NCBI GenBank assembly: GCA_019639215.1
Contig: JAHBSH010000007.1
Span: forward strand, 1-54,384
DNA length: 54,384 nt
Origin: Acidobacteriota bacterium
GTDB lineage: Bacteria; Acidobacteriota; Blastocatellia; Pyrinomonadales; Pyrinomonadaceae
Reading direction: 5' to 3'
Both the position numbers and the translations under genes were made by a program. Positions within the stretch are counted from its first letter, which is position 1. The number at the start of each line of letters is the position of its first letter. The notes under the pieces were generated by a model that ran no database searches, was not told the origin of the DNA, and saw only the letters and a program-made list of their open reading frames with translations. Positions 26,501 to 34,965 of the stretch are shown here, piece after piece.

Positions 26501-27516
26501 CTGAAATTTCCGGCCATTGCCTGCGGCGTCAGAACCGTTCTTGATCGAGCCTGAGCCTCAGGATACCTGAACTCCTCATAGCTGACGAAAAAGAATGCAC
26601 GATCCTTGCCTGAATTAAAGAATGGTCCGCCGCTGTCGCCAAAGTTCGGGAACGGGATCGGCCCTCCAAGCCTTCCGCCAAACTGGTTCAATCGCATTTT
26701 TTGGCGTAGCAATCCATCGCGGTTGCTGTACCAATAGTTTGCGTTGAGGGCATCGTTTCTGTGCTGCCAAAAACCGCCGCCCGTATATTTATTGGTGCCG
26801 CGGCGTGTAACAAATCGAATTCCAACGGCTCCGTCGCCTGCCACCTCAGCTCCTGGAACCGCGGTGGTTACAGTAACTTCGTCAATGGCGTCAACGCGTG
26901 GACGTACGTAAGTAAAGAAACCGTCCGACGATCTCAAATAGTTGTCCTGAACATCAACGCCGTCAATGGTGATCGAGATCGATCCTTTCGGCAGACCGTT
27001 GATCGTCGAACGACGCGGAGCGCCGGTTGTTGATACACCCGGCAAAAGAGTAACAAGATCCAATGCGTCACGCGACGTTATCGGTGTCTCCGTTATCTGC
27101 CTTCCGGTTATCGTGCTGCCGATGGTCGGTGTCTGTGATTGCAGCACCTCTTGTCCTCCGGTTACAATTACCTCTTCTGTAACCGCTCCGGGTTCGAGCG
27201 TTGCATTTACCGTTGAGGGTGTTGCAACGTCAACCTTTACATTTTGGACGATAATGGTTTTAAAATTTGGGGCCGTAACATGAACAGTGTAAAATCCCGC
27301 ACCAATGTTTGGAATTTGGTAAGCGCCGCGACTATTGGTTGTCACATTGTAGCGCTGGCCGGCTTGGCCTGTAACCTCAACGGATGCACCGGGAACGACT
27401 GCTCCGTTAGCATCCACCACCGTACCTGCTATGGACCCTGTGTTCTGAGCTTGCACTAAGACGGTTCCAAAAAGGGCGACCGCAAATAATGCCATGCAAG
27501 AAATGAGTGTCCTCAT
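23518..27516 (-). CDS. Oar-like TonB-dependent outer-membrane receptor
   Basis: Encodes 1332 residues with a strong AGGAGG site. A signal peptide (LISCMALFAVALFGTVLVQAQ) precedes a carboxypeptidase-regulatory-like beta-sandwich (about residues 27-110: GSIAGTVVDANGAVVPGASV). Then comes a plug-like region (about 130-260, with SRDALDLVTLLPGVST). The rest is an OmpA/Oar-type beta-barrel ending in a C-terminal aromatic (NFRINF), the BAM signal. Expanded sets of such receptors are typical of Acidobacteriota, where they probably import polysaccharide or peptide fragments. No SusD-like partner is nearby. A sigma-54 promoter and an NtrC-type regulator lie upstream. Confidence 0.93.
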   Translation of the reverse strand: MRTLISCMALFAVALFGTVLVQAQNTGSIAGTVVDANGAVVPGASVEVTGQAGQRYNVTTNSRGAYQIPNIGAGFYTVHVTAPNFKTIIVQNVKVDVATPSTVNATLEPGAVTEEVIVTGGQEVLQSQTPTIGSTITGRQITETPITSRDALDLVTLLPGVSTTGAPRRSTINGLPKGSISITIDGVDVQDNYLRSSDGFFTYVRPRVDAIDEVTVTTAVPGAEVAGDGAVGIRFVTRRGTNKYTGGGFWQHRNDALNANYWYSNRDGLLRQKMRLNQFGGRLGGPIPFPNFGDSGGPFFNSGKDRAFFFVSYEEFRYPEAQARSRTVLTPQAMAGNFSYIVGGQVRTVNVFDIAANNSTPLPSTIDPTIGSLLNRIQSATSGGTLVPIQNSQGVVTDPNRMLFRFNNPGSQKRTFLALRFDVNITKNHSIENITNHQKFDSMPDFLNSMDPLFPGYTGFSQGSTRNSNSTALRSSFTSNLINEMRFAYGWGESAFAPELSPSYFADQGGFNVNFGGALGITGATIRNSKSGRSSPTKDFTNNLTWINGKHTIGIGGQFKRVGFSDYATNYNAPTVYFGIASATDPVAFNAFNTAVMPGASAGDLTAARAFYAGLTGRISQVDFWAEQTLAGKYAVGEETGNKVRQDSYGLYVQDTWRIKNNLSFNFGVRWQPQTSYIALSKNYGRVGDFGDIWGISGLNNHFKPGTMTGRDPIIVRVEEGEAANETDFNNFAPSVGFTYSPDFDGGVLGTFFGGPGKSVIRGGFSRAFVREGTLLLLNLLGSNPGGSRIDLRRHSSFGNIVSATNLRDPNNPNLLMPEVGTDYPDTPQFPYAVTQNIGINAFDPNLKTGFVDSWSAGYQRELDRNTVLELRYVGTRGRDLWVQHNYNELNTIENGFADEFRIAQQNLLANIAANRCQAGLQNTTPGGAGYTPNCQVNFAYFGAGTGTSPLPTFVWHLVNPINPTTPADPLNLANYSNIFFRANAGSLSIHNPAVQGLAATLDNTAGNRARATANGVPRNFFYANPMSGSGGAYILTNNEKSWYDAAVIEVRRRMSAGLRLNASYTFAKAFTNAYSTSAGNDQVNFTGMTLRDTGLQRASAQHDLRHAFKVDATYDLPFGRGGKFFSNANGFVNGIIGGWGIAPVIRWQSGSPIVMQNVQLVGMTRDELQKEIKVRKGTNVVTFLPDDIILNTQRAFSLDINSATGYSSTYGGAPEGRYIAPAGFGNCQARYAGECGFANLVLYGPTYFKLDVSLMKKVHFTETFNIELRAAFYDALNAPNFRVGSWGADTVVLGGGGATFGQLGTGAAFQDVSTTNDPGGRIVEFNFRINF

Positions 27517-27896
27517 TTATTTCCTCCTGAATGATTTTTTTGTCTAACCAAAAAACACGTCAAAAAATGGATAACCTCTCGACATGGGCCTCAAACCAGA
27601 GAATTCGAAGTCCAAATCCTGTCTAAATAACATGCTTTTTAGCTGGATTGATTCAATTTTGCGCAGGATAATGCCAACTCCGCTCCTGCCTGAGATGAAA
27701 AGTAGGCAACCATTATGCCAAGAATGAATTTTCAATTGCAACTATACGAACTGATGAAAACACAGCGATTACTGGATTTTTGCGGTCGTCTATTTTCTAT
27801 TGGCTCATCTTTTTTTTTGGAAACTTTGAATTTTATTGCATTATTTTGTATTTCAAGCCAATCGACTGATAACTGAGACTTCAACAATCGGCGAGA
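27517..27896. other. long regulatory spacer between receptor and regulator genes
   Basis: The 380-base spacer is AT-rich and holds no credible gene; a 65-codon frame on the minus strand (27544-27741) lacks a ribosome binding site and protein-like sequence. It contains a sigma-54-type promoter (27705-27720), a near-miss copy with one base too few between the GG and GC elements (27661-27678), and about 180 bases of leader before the receptor start. The part from 27721 to 27896 is where enhancer sites for an NtrC-type activator would be expected; no clear dyad was found there. Confidence 0.6.
27705..27720 (-). promoter_or_regulatory. sigma-54 (-24/-12) promoter for the Oar-like receptor
   Basis: On the minus strand these bases read TGGCATAATGGTTGCC. 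The consensus TGGCAY-N5-TTGC is matched at every conserved place, with the GG and GC elements at the required distance. Transcription would start near 27694, giving about 178 bases of 5' leader. The only regulator gene adjacent is an NtrC-type response regulator on the same strand. Confidence 0.82.
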
Positions 27897-29300
27897 CTAT
27901 CGAGCGATGTTATAAGACTTGATCTTCGAGTTAAGAGTGGTGGCGTTTAGCCCCAGCAGGCGGGCGGCGCGTGACTGGTGACCGCCGGTCTGTTCTAGAG
28001 CACGGCGGATCAGGTCTATTTCAAACCTTTTCACCTCGTCATAAAAATTCACCCCCTTTGCCAGATCGATCTCGCCAGAAGCACCTTCGGAGCTACGAAT
28101 GCTTTCATAAGCGGCGTCAGGGTCCTGCACTTCAGGACGGAGGCACTCAACGGTTATCTCATCGGTTGAGGCGATGACGACCGCCCTTTCAATTATATTC
28201 TCCAGTTCACGTACGTTTCCCGGATAGTGGTAATTCTCAAGCAGAGAAAGAACCTCTGCAGAGACATTTTCTGAGATGTGCCGTCCGTTCTCTACATTGT
28301 ACTTATGTATAAAATGCTTGGTCAGCGGCAGAATGTCTTCGCGCCGGTTCCTGAGTGCAGGCAATTCCATCGGGACGACAGACAGTCGATAATATAGATC
28401 CTCACGAAACATTCCTGTACGAACTGCTTCTTTCAGATCAATGTTCGTCGCCGCGATTATCCTTACGTCCACTTTGGTTGCGGTTGTGTCGCCGAGCGGG
28501 ATGAACTCTCTTTCCTGTATGACTCTCAGAAGCCTGACCTGTGTTTCGGGCCTGAGATCACCTATCTCATCTAAAAAGATCGAACCTGTGTCTGCCACCT
28601 CGAATAAACCGCGCTTTACTGAGACCGCTCCTGTAAACGCTCCTTTAGTGTGGCCAAAAAGCTCAGATTCCAACAGCTCCGAAGGAATATTTGAGCAATT
28701 TACCGGAACAAATGGACGATCAGCTCGCGGACTGGCTTCATGTATGGCCTTGGCGACCAGCTCCTTTCCGGTTCCGCTTTCACCTGTTATAAGCACCGTC
28801 GAGCGCGCCGGAGCTACCCTTTCAACAAGACGGAATATCTCTTCCATCTTGTCAGAACGCCCGACTATTGCATCGCGCTGAACCGACCGCGTCATTACCT
28901 GACGAAGGGTCTGGCGTTCCTCCTCTTTGCGGCGTTTCTTCACACCGCGTGCAACAAAGGCGAGTATCTGCTCGTTTTGAAACGGCTTCCTAATAACTCC
29001 TGATGCCCCTTTTTCCCAAGCCGATATAGCGGTATCAAAAGTTGCGAAGGCTGTGATCATTATCACTACAGCCTCAGGATCTGCTTTTACAAGTTCCTCA
29101 AGGGCGGTCAGGCCTCCCATTCCCGGCATTGAAACGTCCATTAACACAACATCGTAAGAACGCTCGCTGTAAAGCTCCAGAGCCTCTTCGCCAGTACGGG
29201 CAAGATCGATCTTGTATCCTGCTGACGACAATATCGTCCCCAGAACATCGCGCATTATTTCCTCGTCATCGCATATGAGAATGGTTCCTTTTTTAGCCAT
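27897..29300 (-). CDS. NtrC-type sigma-54 response regulator
   Basis: Encodes 467 residues from ATG 29300. A TTG further upstream adds sequence unlike the family. The receiver domain has D11, D12 and phospho-acceptor D55 (VVLMDVSMPG). The AAA+ domain has Walker A GESGTGKE, the sigma-54 contact GAFTGA, and ESELFGH. The tail is a Fis-type helix-turn-helix (HQSRAARLLGLNATTLNSKI). No sensor kinase gene adjoins it. Its position upstream of a sigma-54 promoter suggests it controls the Oar-like receptor gene. The intact GAFTGA motif means it can act as a true activator. Confidence 0.93.
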   Translation of the reverse strand: MAKKGTILICDDEEIMRDVLGTILSSAGYKIDLARTGEEALELYSERSYDVVLMDVSMPGMGGLTALEELVKADPEAVVIMITAFATFDTAISAWEKGASGVIRKPFQNEQILAFVARGVKKRRKEEERQTLRQVMTRSVQRDAIVGRSDKMEEIFRLVERVAPARSTVLITGESGTGKELVAKAIHEASPRADRPFVPVNCSNIPSELLESELFGHTKGAFTGAVSVKRGLFEVADTGSIFLDEIGDLRPETQVRLLRVIQEREFIPLGDTTATKVDVRIIAATNIDLKEAVRTGMFREDLYYRLSVVPMELPALRNRREDILPLTKHFIHKYNVENGRHISENVSAEVLSLLENYHYPGNVRELENIIERAVVIASTDEITVECLRPEVQDPDAAYESIRSSEGASGEIDLAKGVNFYDEVKRFEIDLIRRALEQTGGHQSRAARLLGLNATTLNSKIKSYNIAR

Positions 29301-29439
29301 ATTTAGGTTATATCGTAAAGCATATCGCAAACCGGCAAAGGCTCAAAGACGCGGTCAGGCAAACTTTTGTACCTTTCAAGCTGCCTTGTCATCGCGTAAC
29401 GGCTTTTATCCTTTCGATCCTTGCGTTAAGTTTCCAATA

Positions 29440-30024
29440 ATGGCTGTTTACGATAAATTCGCTCGCTTTTATGACGGGCTGTTCGATCCGTTCGAGAGAT
29501 GGTTCATCCGAGAATGGAGAAAAGAGGCTCTGGCGGAACTGCCGACCGGAGCCGATATTCTGGAGATCGGCTGCGGAACCGGAGTCAATTTTGAACTGTA
29601 TCCGCCTTTTAACCGAGCGATCTCCACTGAAGTTTCACGGAAAATGATCGAAATTGCCGTCGGTAAAGCTCGCGGCTCAATATTGCTCCAAGCCGATGCT
29701 CAGCATTTGCCTTTTCCAGAAAACTCTTTTGATGCAGCATTTGCGACACTGGTTTTCTGCTCGATACCCGATCCCGACATTGCGTTTTCAGAACTTCGCC
29801 GTGTTATTCGTCCGGGCGGAACTGCTATACTGTTGGAACACGTTCGGCCGCCCGGAATTGCGGGCAAAGCATTTGATCTTCTAAACATAGCCACAACGGC
29901 TCTTATCGATGATCATTTCAACCGTAGAACCGCCGACCTGGCAAAAAATGCCGGTTTTGAGATAAAAGATTTACGAGTCAAAGCGGCGGGTATTGTAAAT
30001 GTTCTTTTCTGCCGCAACTTATAA
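29440..30024 (+). CDS. SAM-dependent methyltransferase
   Basis: Encodes 194 residues from ATG 29440; the long upstream extension of the frame runs antisense through the regulator's start and is not credible. It shows the class I methyltransferase motifs: ILEIGCGTGVNFELYP (motif I), QADAQHLPFPENSFDAAFAT (motifs II to III), and ELRRVIRPGGTAILLEH. The set resembles phospholipid and UbiE-like enzymes. The substrate is not known. It is transcribed divergently from the regulator gene. Confidence 0.85.
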   Translation: MAVYDKFARFYDGLFDPFERWFIREWRKEALAELPTGADILEIGCGTGVNFELYPPFNRAISTEVSRKMIEIAVGKARGSILLQADAQHLPFPENSFDAAFATLVFCSIPDPDIAFSELRRVIRPGGTAILLEHVRPPGIAGKAFDLLNIATTALIDDHFNRRTADLAKNAGFEIKDLRVKAAGIVNVLFCRNL

Positions 30025-30157
30025 TACCTGTTTCGACAACGCTGCACTCCAAGTTAGATATGACTATTCTAATTTTTAGGAAAGTAGCTCCTAATAAACT
30101 TTTTTCAACCAAAATACGTATGTTCAATCAGACTGGGTTCTTTCCTAATACGGGAAC

Positions 30158-31972
30158 ATGCCCGATCAATTTTTAGACATGGCATCTTCAAAATCAACAA
30201 AATGGATACTCATTGGCGGCGGTCTTATATTGGTCGTGGTCATCGTCGCCATCATCGGCTTTATCCTGCTCGCAAACTCATTAGGTCAGCCGAGCGTTCC
30301 TAACAACAGCGTTCTCGTCCTGAACGTGTCTGGCCCGCTTCCTGACTATGTCCCGGAAGACCCTTTGATGGAAGCCGTTGGTGTTGGCCCTTCGCAGAGC
30401 TTTACCGGTCTGTTGACCCAATTACGAAAGGCAAAGGCAGACAGCCGGATCGGTGGCGTGCTGCTTAACATCAATTTTCCCGGCATCGGTTGGGGCAAGG
30501 CCGAAGAACTAAGAAATGCGATAAAGGATCTGCGGACATCCGGCAAACCCGTCTATGCATATATGCAGATGGGAATGAATAAGGAATATTACATAGCAAC
30601 CGCGGCCGACAAGATCTTTCTTCCGCCTCCGGGCGATCTGTGGGTAAATGGTTTTGCTGCCGAGGCAATGTTCTACAAAGGTTCCTTAGACAAACTCGGC
30701 GTTGAGGCAGACGTTATCCAGATCGGGCCAAAATATAAGAACGCACCGGACCAATACACGAGAACCTCTATGGGCGAAGGCCACAAAGAGGTAGTGAACG
30801 CGATCCTGGATGAATACATTGAACGCTTCACTGAAGCCGTGTCTGAATCACGCGGAAAATCTAAGGAAGATTTTCTTGCCATAATGGACAACGCTCCTTA
30901 TGGTGCACTTCAAGCGAAAGAAATCGGCCTAATAGATGATGCTCTTTATCCAGATCAGGTTCATGATGCATTAAAGACCAAGCTTGGCTACAAAGAAGAA
31001 GAGCGGTTAAGGATCGTTCCTGCGTCGCGCTACAGGCAGGTTACTTCTGATTCGCTAGGGCTGAACAACGGCGAACAGGTTGCGGTCATTTTCGCCAGCG
31101 GAGCCATAAACACCGGCTCATCGAATGATGGCATGTTTGGCGGAAGCGTTGTTGGCTCTGACACAATAGTAAAAGCTGTTAAGGATGCGGCGGACAACAA
31201 CGCCGTTAAGGCAATTGTGTTGAGAGTTGATTCTCCCGGCGGTTCGGCCCTTGCATCCGATCTGATGTGGTATGCGATCGAAAAGGCAAAGGAGAAGAAA
31301 CCCGTTGTCGTATCAATGGGTGACGTTGCAGCGTCAGGCGGCTATTACATATCTGCAAATGCCAACAAGATAGTTGCGGAACGCTCTTCGATAACAGGTT
31401 CTATCGGTGTGTTCATGGGCAAGCCGGTCATCAGAGGAATGTATGACTGGCTCGGCATTTCAAATGAGTACACAATGCGCGGCAAGAACTCAGGTATCTT
31501 CCGAGAAACCGAAAAATGGACGCCTGAAGAAAGAGCAAAAATGGAAGAGCAGACGAACCGCATCTATTTCGACCAGTTCATTCCAAAGGTTGCTACCGGT
31601 AGGAATATCACGGTCGAACATGCCAACACTCTCGGACAAGGCCGCGTATGGACAGGAACGCAAGCAAAGGAAAACGGCCTGATAGATGAGTTTGGCGGAC
31701 TGGAAAAGGCGATCGAGATTGCCAAGGAACTGGCCAAACTTCCCGCAGACAAAGATGTCCGGCGTGTCGTATATCCGGCTCCGAAACCATTCCTTGAAAG
31801 CCTCTTTGGACAAAATGAGGCAACACTCACAGCAGAACAAAAGGCACAGAAAGCGTTGGTCGATTCCTTACCGGAAGATGCCCGAAAGGCATTTCGGTTC
31901 GCATCTCTCCTTGATGGAATGAAGAGGGGCGAAGCAATGCTTTTTCTTCCTTACGAGATCAACGTCAGGTAA
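30158..31972 (+). CDS. sppA: signal peptide peptidase SppA (long form)
   Basis: Encodes 604 residues, the length of the double-domain S49 peptidases. An N-terminal membrane helix spans about residues 17-38. The lysine general base is K194 (PKYKNAPDQY) and the nucleophile is S393 (GDVAASGGYYIS), the same arrangement as E. coli SppA. It digests signal peptides left in the cytoplasmic membrane. The first 22 bases could be dropped in favour of an internal ATG at 30179. A strong terminator follows the gene. Confidence 0.94.
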   Translation: MPDQFLDMASSKSTKWILIGGGLILVVVIVAIIGFILLANSLGQPSVPNNSVLVLNVSGPLPDYVPEDPLMEAVGVGPSQSFTGLLTQLRKAKADSRIGGVLLNINFPGIGWGKAEELRNAIKDLRTSGKPVYAYMQMGMNKEYYIATAADKIFLPPPGDLWVNGFAAEAMFYKGSLDKLGVEADVIQIGPKYKNAPDQYTRTSMGEGHKEVVNAILDEYIERFTEAVSESRGKSKEDFLAIMDNAPYGALQAKEIGLIDDALYPDQVHDALKTKLGYKEEERLRIVPASRYRQVTSDSLGLNNGEQVAVIFASGAINTGSSNDGMFGGSVVGSDTIVKAVKDAADNNAVKAIVLRVDSPGGSALASDLMWYAIEKAKEKKPVVVSMGDVAASGGYYISANANKIVAERSSITGSIGVFMGKPVIRGMYDWLGISNEYTMRGKNSGIFRETEKWTPEERAKMEEQTNRIYFDQFIPKVATGRNITVEHANTLGQGRVWTGTQAKENGLIDEFGGLEKAIEIAKELAKLPADKDVRRVVYPAPKPFLESLFGQNEATLTAEQKAQKALVDSLPEDARKAFRFASLLDGMKRGEAMLFLPYEINVR

Positions 31973-31996
31973 ATTGACTGAAGACCAAAAATTCAT

Positions 31997-32031
31997 GCGG
32001 ACGAAGCCTGGTGTTTCGTCCGCTTTTTATT
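31997..32031 (+). terminator. intrinsic terminator of sppA
   Basis: GCGGACGAA (31997-32005) pairs perfectly with TTCGTCCGC (32015-32023). The loop is nine bases and TTTTTATTT follows. It is a textbook rho-independent terminator. Confidence 0.92.
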
Positions 32032-32172
32032 TACCGCCAAAATATGATGATCGTCAGTTAGCAGATATCTTCCGCTTGGCATAATTAGCAAACAGGACTA
32101 TAATCGCCGACACGCCGTTGCTTTATATATGGCCTCCTCACTCGAATAATTAAAAATAGTTAAGGAGACTCT

Positions 32173-32580
32173 ATGGCTCGAATCATCTTGGCGGTCATAC
32201 TCGGTTTTTTCGCATGGTCAATACTTTGGGTAGGTAGTGATCAGGTCATCAGATCGATCTCACCGGAATGGTACGGATCACATCAGGCAGCGATTGAGGT
32301 TGCGTCTTTCAACAACGAACCTTTCGAAAGCGATGATACCATTAACCTGATCTCGCTGTTGCGTTCGATCATATTCTCGATGATGGCAGGCTTTCTGACA
32401 GCGATCATAGCCGGTGAGAACAAATCATCAACTCTTATTCTCGGCGTCGCTCTCTTAGTGGTCGGCATCATTTTTCAGATATTCGGCTGGAACTATTTTC
32501 CTGTCTGGTATCACGTTCTTTTCCTTGTCCTGCTTGTGCCTATGACCATACTTGGAGGAAAACTGCGAACATCTTCGTGA
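32173..32580 (+). CDS. small four-helix membrane protein
   Basis: Encodes 135 residues preceded by AAGGAG. Four hydrophobic segments are visible: an N-terminal one (IILAVILGFFAWSILWV), two in the middle (SIIFSMMAGFLTAIIAG and STLILGVALLVVGIIFQIF) and one near the end. No conserved motif or family is recognised. The two stretches from sppA to this gene hold only the sppA terminator. It converges on the YkgJ-like gene. Confidence 0.65.
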   Translation: MARIILAVILGFFAWSILWVGSDQVIRSISPEWYGSHQAAIEVASFNNEPFESDDTINLISLLRSIIFSMMAGFLTAIIAGENKSSTLILGVALLVVGIIFQIFGWNYFPVWYHVLFLVLLVPMTILGGKLRTSS

Positions 32581-32591
32581 GAGTTTGCGGC

Positions 32592-33113
32592 CTATCTTAT
32601 TTTGAGGGAAAGGGCCAAAGGTATTGGCAGCGGCAGCATATCGCTGCCGTAAACTTTTTTGTTCAGTTGCCCGACGCTGACCTCATGCTCTGCCAACATC
32701 TCTTCGGGCGGCAGGTCGTTCTCATTCTCGTAACAGGCATGCATAACACACGGCATAGGCTTTGCTTTTCCGTGTACAAGACACCGCGCATTATCATCGA
32801 GAAGCGGACACGCGTAGCCCAGTGCATCATCATTGCCTTCAAGTTCGTAACGAACAACAGCTTGTTCGATCCGTTGCTGTAGCGCTTGAGATTTCCACGG
32901 CGGAAGCTCATCTATGACCTTTCTTATTGCTGCCGCCTCAAGCCTTGTTATTCTAACATTTACAAAATGTTCGTCGCGGCAGCATCTGCCGCGGTCATCG
33001 CATACGGCACAGTCAAGCGCATTATGTTCAAAGCCATCAATTATCTCGCGCGAGAGTTTTTGTACCGCAGACCCGAGTTTTTCAATAGCCTTTGTTTCAG
33101 AAAGTGTTCTCAT
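32592..33113 (-). CDS. YkgJ-like cysteine-cluster protein
   Basis: Encodes 173 residues from ATG 33113; an upstream TTG is unlikely. Cysteines occur as DCAVCDDRGRCCRDEHF in the N-terminal half and as ACPLLDDNARCLVHGKAK, then MPCVMHACYE, in the C-terminal half. This CxxxC..CC / CPLL..C..H pattern is the mark of YkgJ-type proteins, which bind zinc or an iron-sulfur cluster. Their function is not well known. The protein has no membrane segment. Confidence 0.8.
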   Translation of the reverse strand: MRTLSETKAIEKLGSAVQKLSREIIDGFEHNALDCAVCDDRGRCCRDEHFVNVRITRLEAAAIRKVIDELPPWKSQALQQRIEQAVVRYELEGNDDALGYACPLLDDNARCLVHGKAKPMPCVMHACYENENDLPPEEMLAEHEVSVGQLNKKVYGSDMLPLPIPLALSLKIR

Positions 33114-33273
33114 AGTCGAACAATACACTCGCGGTATAAAAAGATCCGCCCCATGACACCACAAGAATGCTATATAACTCTTGTTGATTCACATCTGTAA
33201 TACATAATGATAATGTTATAGCATATTCGGTCAACCACTCACCCTACTGACGACCGTTAAAAATGAAGGTTCC

Positions 33274-34362
33274 ATGATGAAAAGATCGAAAAATCTTGTG
33301 TCTCTGTTTTTGCTGCTTTTCGCTCCTTTGGTGACGGCAGCCAACGGTATTGATGAGATCAAAATGAAGAACGGTGACCGCCTAAGCGGCAAGATCATTT
33401 TAAAGGACGAGGAATCGGTCGTGATCGAAACACTCTACGCTGGCGCCGTCAAAATAGATCCGAAACATATAGATTCTATCGCATCCATTTCTAAGAATAG
33501 TTCTGTTGAAGATAAGGCCGTCGAAAGCACGTCATTGCCCGAAAAAAAAGAAGAGGACGTAAAGCCAACAACGGCTGCAAATGCTAAAACAGAAGCACCG
33601 AAACCGGCTGCAATACCTGAAAAGCCAAAAGCACCGCCCGCCGCGACGGTAAAGCCGCGCATCTGGGGACAAGGTCCATTCTTTGGGCTTGCTACGGGCT
33701 GGGAAGGAAATGCGAACATGGGCTTCAGTTACACAACCGGAAACTCGCGTACAACCACGATGACAACTGGCCTGCGTGCTGTGAAAAATGGAGGCGATGA
33801 TAAGCTGACCGTCTATGCACGAAGCCTTTGGTACAACAACCGCAATCTGACCAACAATACAACCACGCAAAATGCAGTTTGGGGCGGAGCCCGTTATGAC
33901 CGGAATATCCGTGAAATGACCTTTATGTTCGGTTCGTATGATTTTGAAAGAGACCGGCCAAGAAATCTCTATTTCCGATCTGTTTTGGGCGGCGGATTGG
34001 GACACAGGTTTCTGAAAACAGAGAACACTGAGATAGATATACTTGTCGGCGGTGGCTGGAACAGGACTTGGCAGGCGGGCGATAATACTGACACTCCCGA
34101 AGCCCTTTTCGGCAATACCCTGAAACACAAACTGACAGAGCGTCTCCGGTTCCAACACTCGATGACCTTCTATCAGAATATTACTGACAGGAATGAATTT
34201 AGATTTATTTTCGATTCTTCATTGACCGCTGACATCACGAAACGTATCGGTATCCATTTTACTATCGGCGACCGTTTCAATAACGACCCCGTAGGAACGG
34301 CGCGTCGCAACGATTTTCTGTTCACAACCGGCATAAGATGGAATTTTGGAACAAAGAAGTAG
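33274..34362 (+). CDS. DUF481 outer-membrane protein with long linker
   Basis: Encodes 362 residues. A signal peptide (LVSLFLLLFAPLVTAA) is followed by a small domain (IKMKNGDRLSGKIILKDEES), then a Lys/Pro/Ala-rich linker to about residue 125. The C-terminal 235 residues are amphipathic strands with alternating polar and aromatic residues (GNANMGFSYTTGNSRTTTMT, LGHRFLKTEN) and end in GIRWNFGTKK. This fits the DUF481 family of salt-stress-related outer-membrane beta-barrels. The first domain resembles a small DNA- or RNA-independent beta barrel often paired with DUF481. Confidence 0.82.
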   Translation: MMKRSKNLVSLFLLLFAPLVTAANGIDEIKMKNGDRLSGKIILKDEESVVIETLYAGAVKIDPKHIDSIASISKNSSVEDKAVESTSLPEKKEEDVKPTTAANAKTEAPKPAAIPEKPKAPPAATVKPRIWGQGPFFGLATGWEGNANMGFSYTTGNSRTTTMTTGLRAVKNGGDDKLTVYARSLWYNNRNLTNNTTTQNAVWGGARYDRNIREMTFMFGSYDFERDRPRNLYFRSVLGGGLGHRFLKTENTEIDILVGGGWNRTWQAGDNTDTPEALFGNTLKHKLTERLRFQHSMTFYQNITDRNEFRFIFDSSLTADITKRIGIHFTIGDRFNNDPVGTARRNDFLFTTGIRWNFGTKK

Positions 34363-34434
34363 CAGACTGACTTCGCTGAAAGCACATGATACAATTCTTT
34401 TCTTATTAGATAACTGATTTTCGGACGGTAAAAA

Positions 34435-34896
34435 ATGCTGAAAGAAGGTGACAAAGCTCCGGCTTTTACAGGAATTGATCAGAACGGGAACAAGGTCAAA
34501 TTAAGCGACCTGAAAGGGTCGCGTGTAGTTCTTTATTTCTACCCTAAAGACGACACGCCGGGCTGCACAAAGCAAGCTTGTTCCATTCGTGATTCATACG
34601 ATATTTTTAGTAAAAAAGGCATTAAGGTTTTGGGCATTTCCATAGATGATGAGAAATCGCACCAGAAATTTATTGCCAAATATGACCTTCCTTTTGACCT
34701 GATAGCTGACACAGACAAATCGATTGTCGAGAAATACGGTGTTTGGGGAGAAAAGAGCATGTACGGCCGAAAATATATGGGAACTCTTCGCATGACCTTC
34801 CTGATAGACGAAAAAGGAAAGATCGTAAAGATCTTTGACAAGGTCAAAGTTTCGGAACATGCTGACGAAGTTCTAGCTGCCTTTGGAGAAAAATAG
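34435..34896 (+). CDS. bcp: Bcp-type peroxiredoxin
   Basis: Encodes 153 residues. The peroxidatic cysteine is C44 and a second is C49 in [18 protein letters not shown], the atypical two-Cys arrangement of the bacterioferritin comigratory protein group. It reduces hydrogen peroxide and lipid hydroperoxides with thioredoxin as electron donor. The conserved [10 protein letters not shown] near the end supports the family. It is flanked by an outer-membrane protein gene and a rhodanese lipoprotein gene. Confidence 0.94.
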   Translation: MLKEGDKAPAFTGIDQNGNKVKLSDLKGSRVVLYFYPKDDTPGCTKQACSIRDSYDIFSKKGIKVLGISIDDEKSHQKFIAKYDLPFDLIADTDKSIVEKYGVWGEKSMYGRKYMGTLRMTFLIDEKGKIVKIFDKVKVSEHADEVLAAFGEK

Positions 34897-34965
34897 GATC
34901 GGTCGTTGAGCCAAAATGACAGGCCTATAAACCTTGAAACAAACTAATTTCTGCAATTATTATTT

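Noticed and set aside
27661-27678. Second sigma-54-like motif (TGGCATTATCCTGC on the minus strand)
   Set aside because: The GG to GC distance is one base too short; only the 27705-27720 site fits the consensus.
27544-27741. 65-codon frame in the spacer before the Oar-like receptor
   Set aside because: No ribosome binding site, atypical composition, and it overlaps the sigma-54 promoter on the same strand.
29212-29439. N-terminal extension of the methyltransferase frame
   Set aside because: It is antisense to the regulator's 5' end and divergent promoter region; the family sequence starts at 29440.
33532-34158. 208-codon frame antisense to the DUF481 gene
   Set aside because: Overlaps a gene with signal peptide and outer-membrane features; composition is that of an antisense frame.
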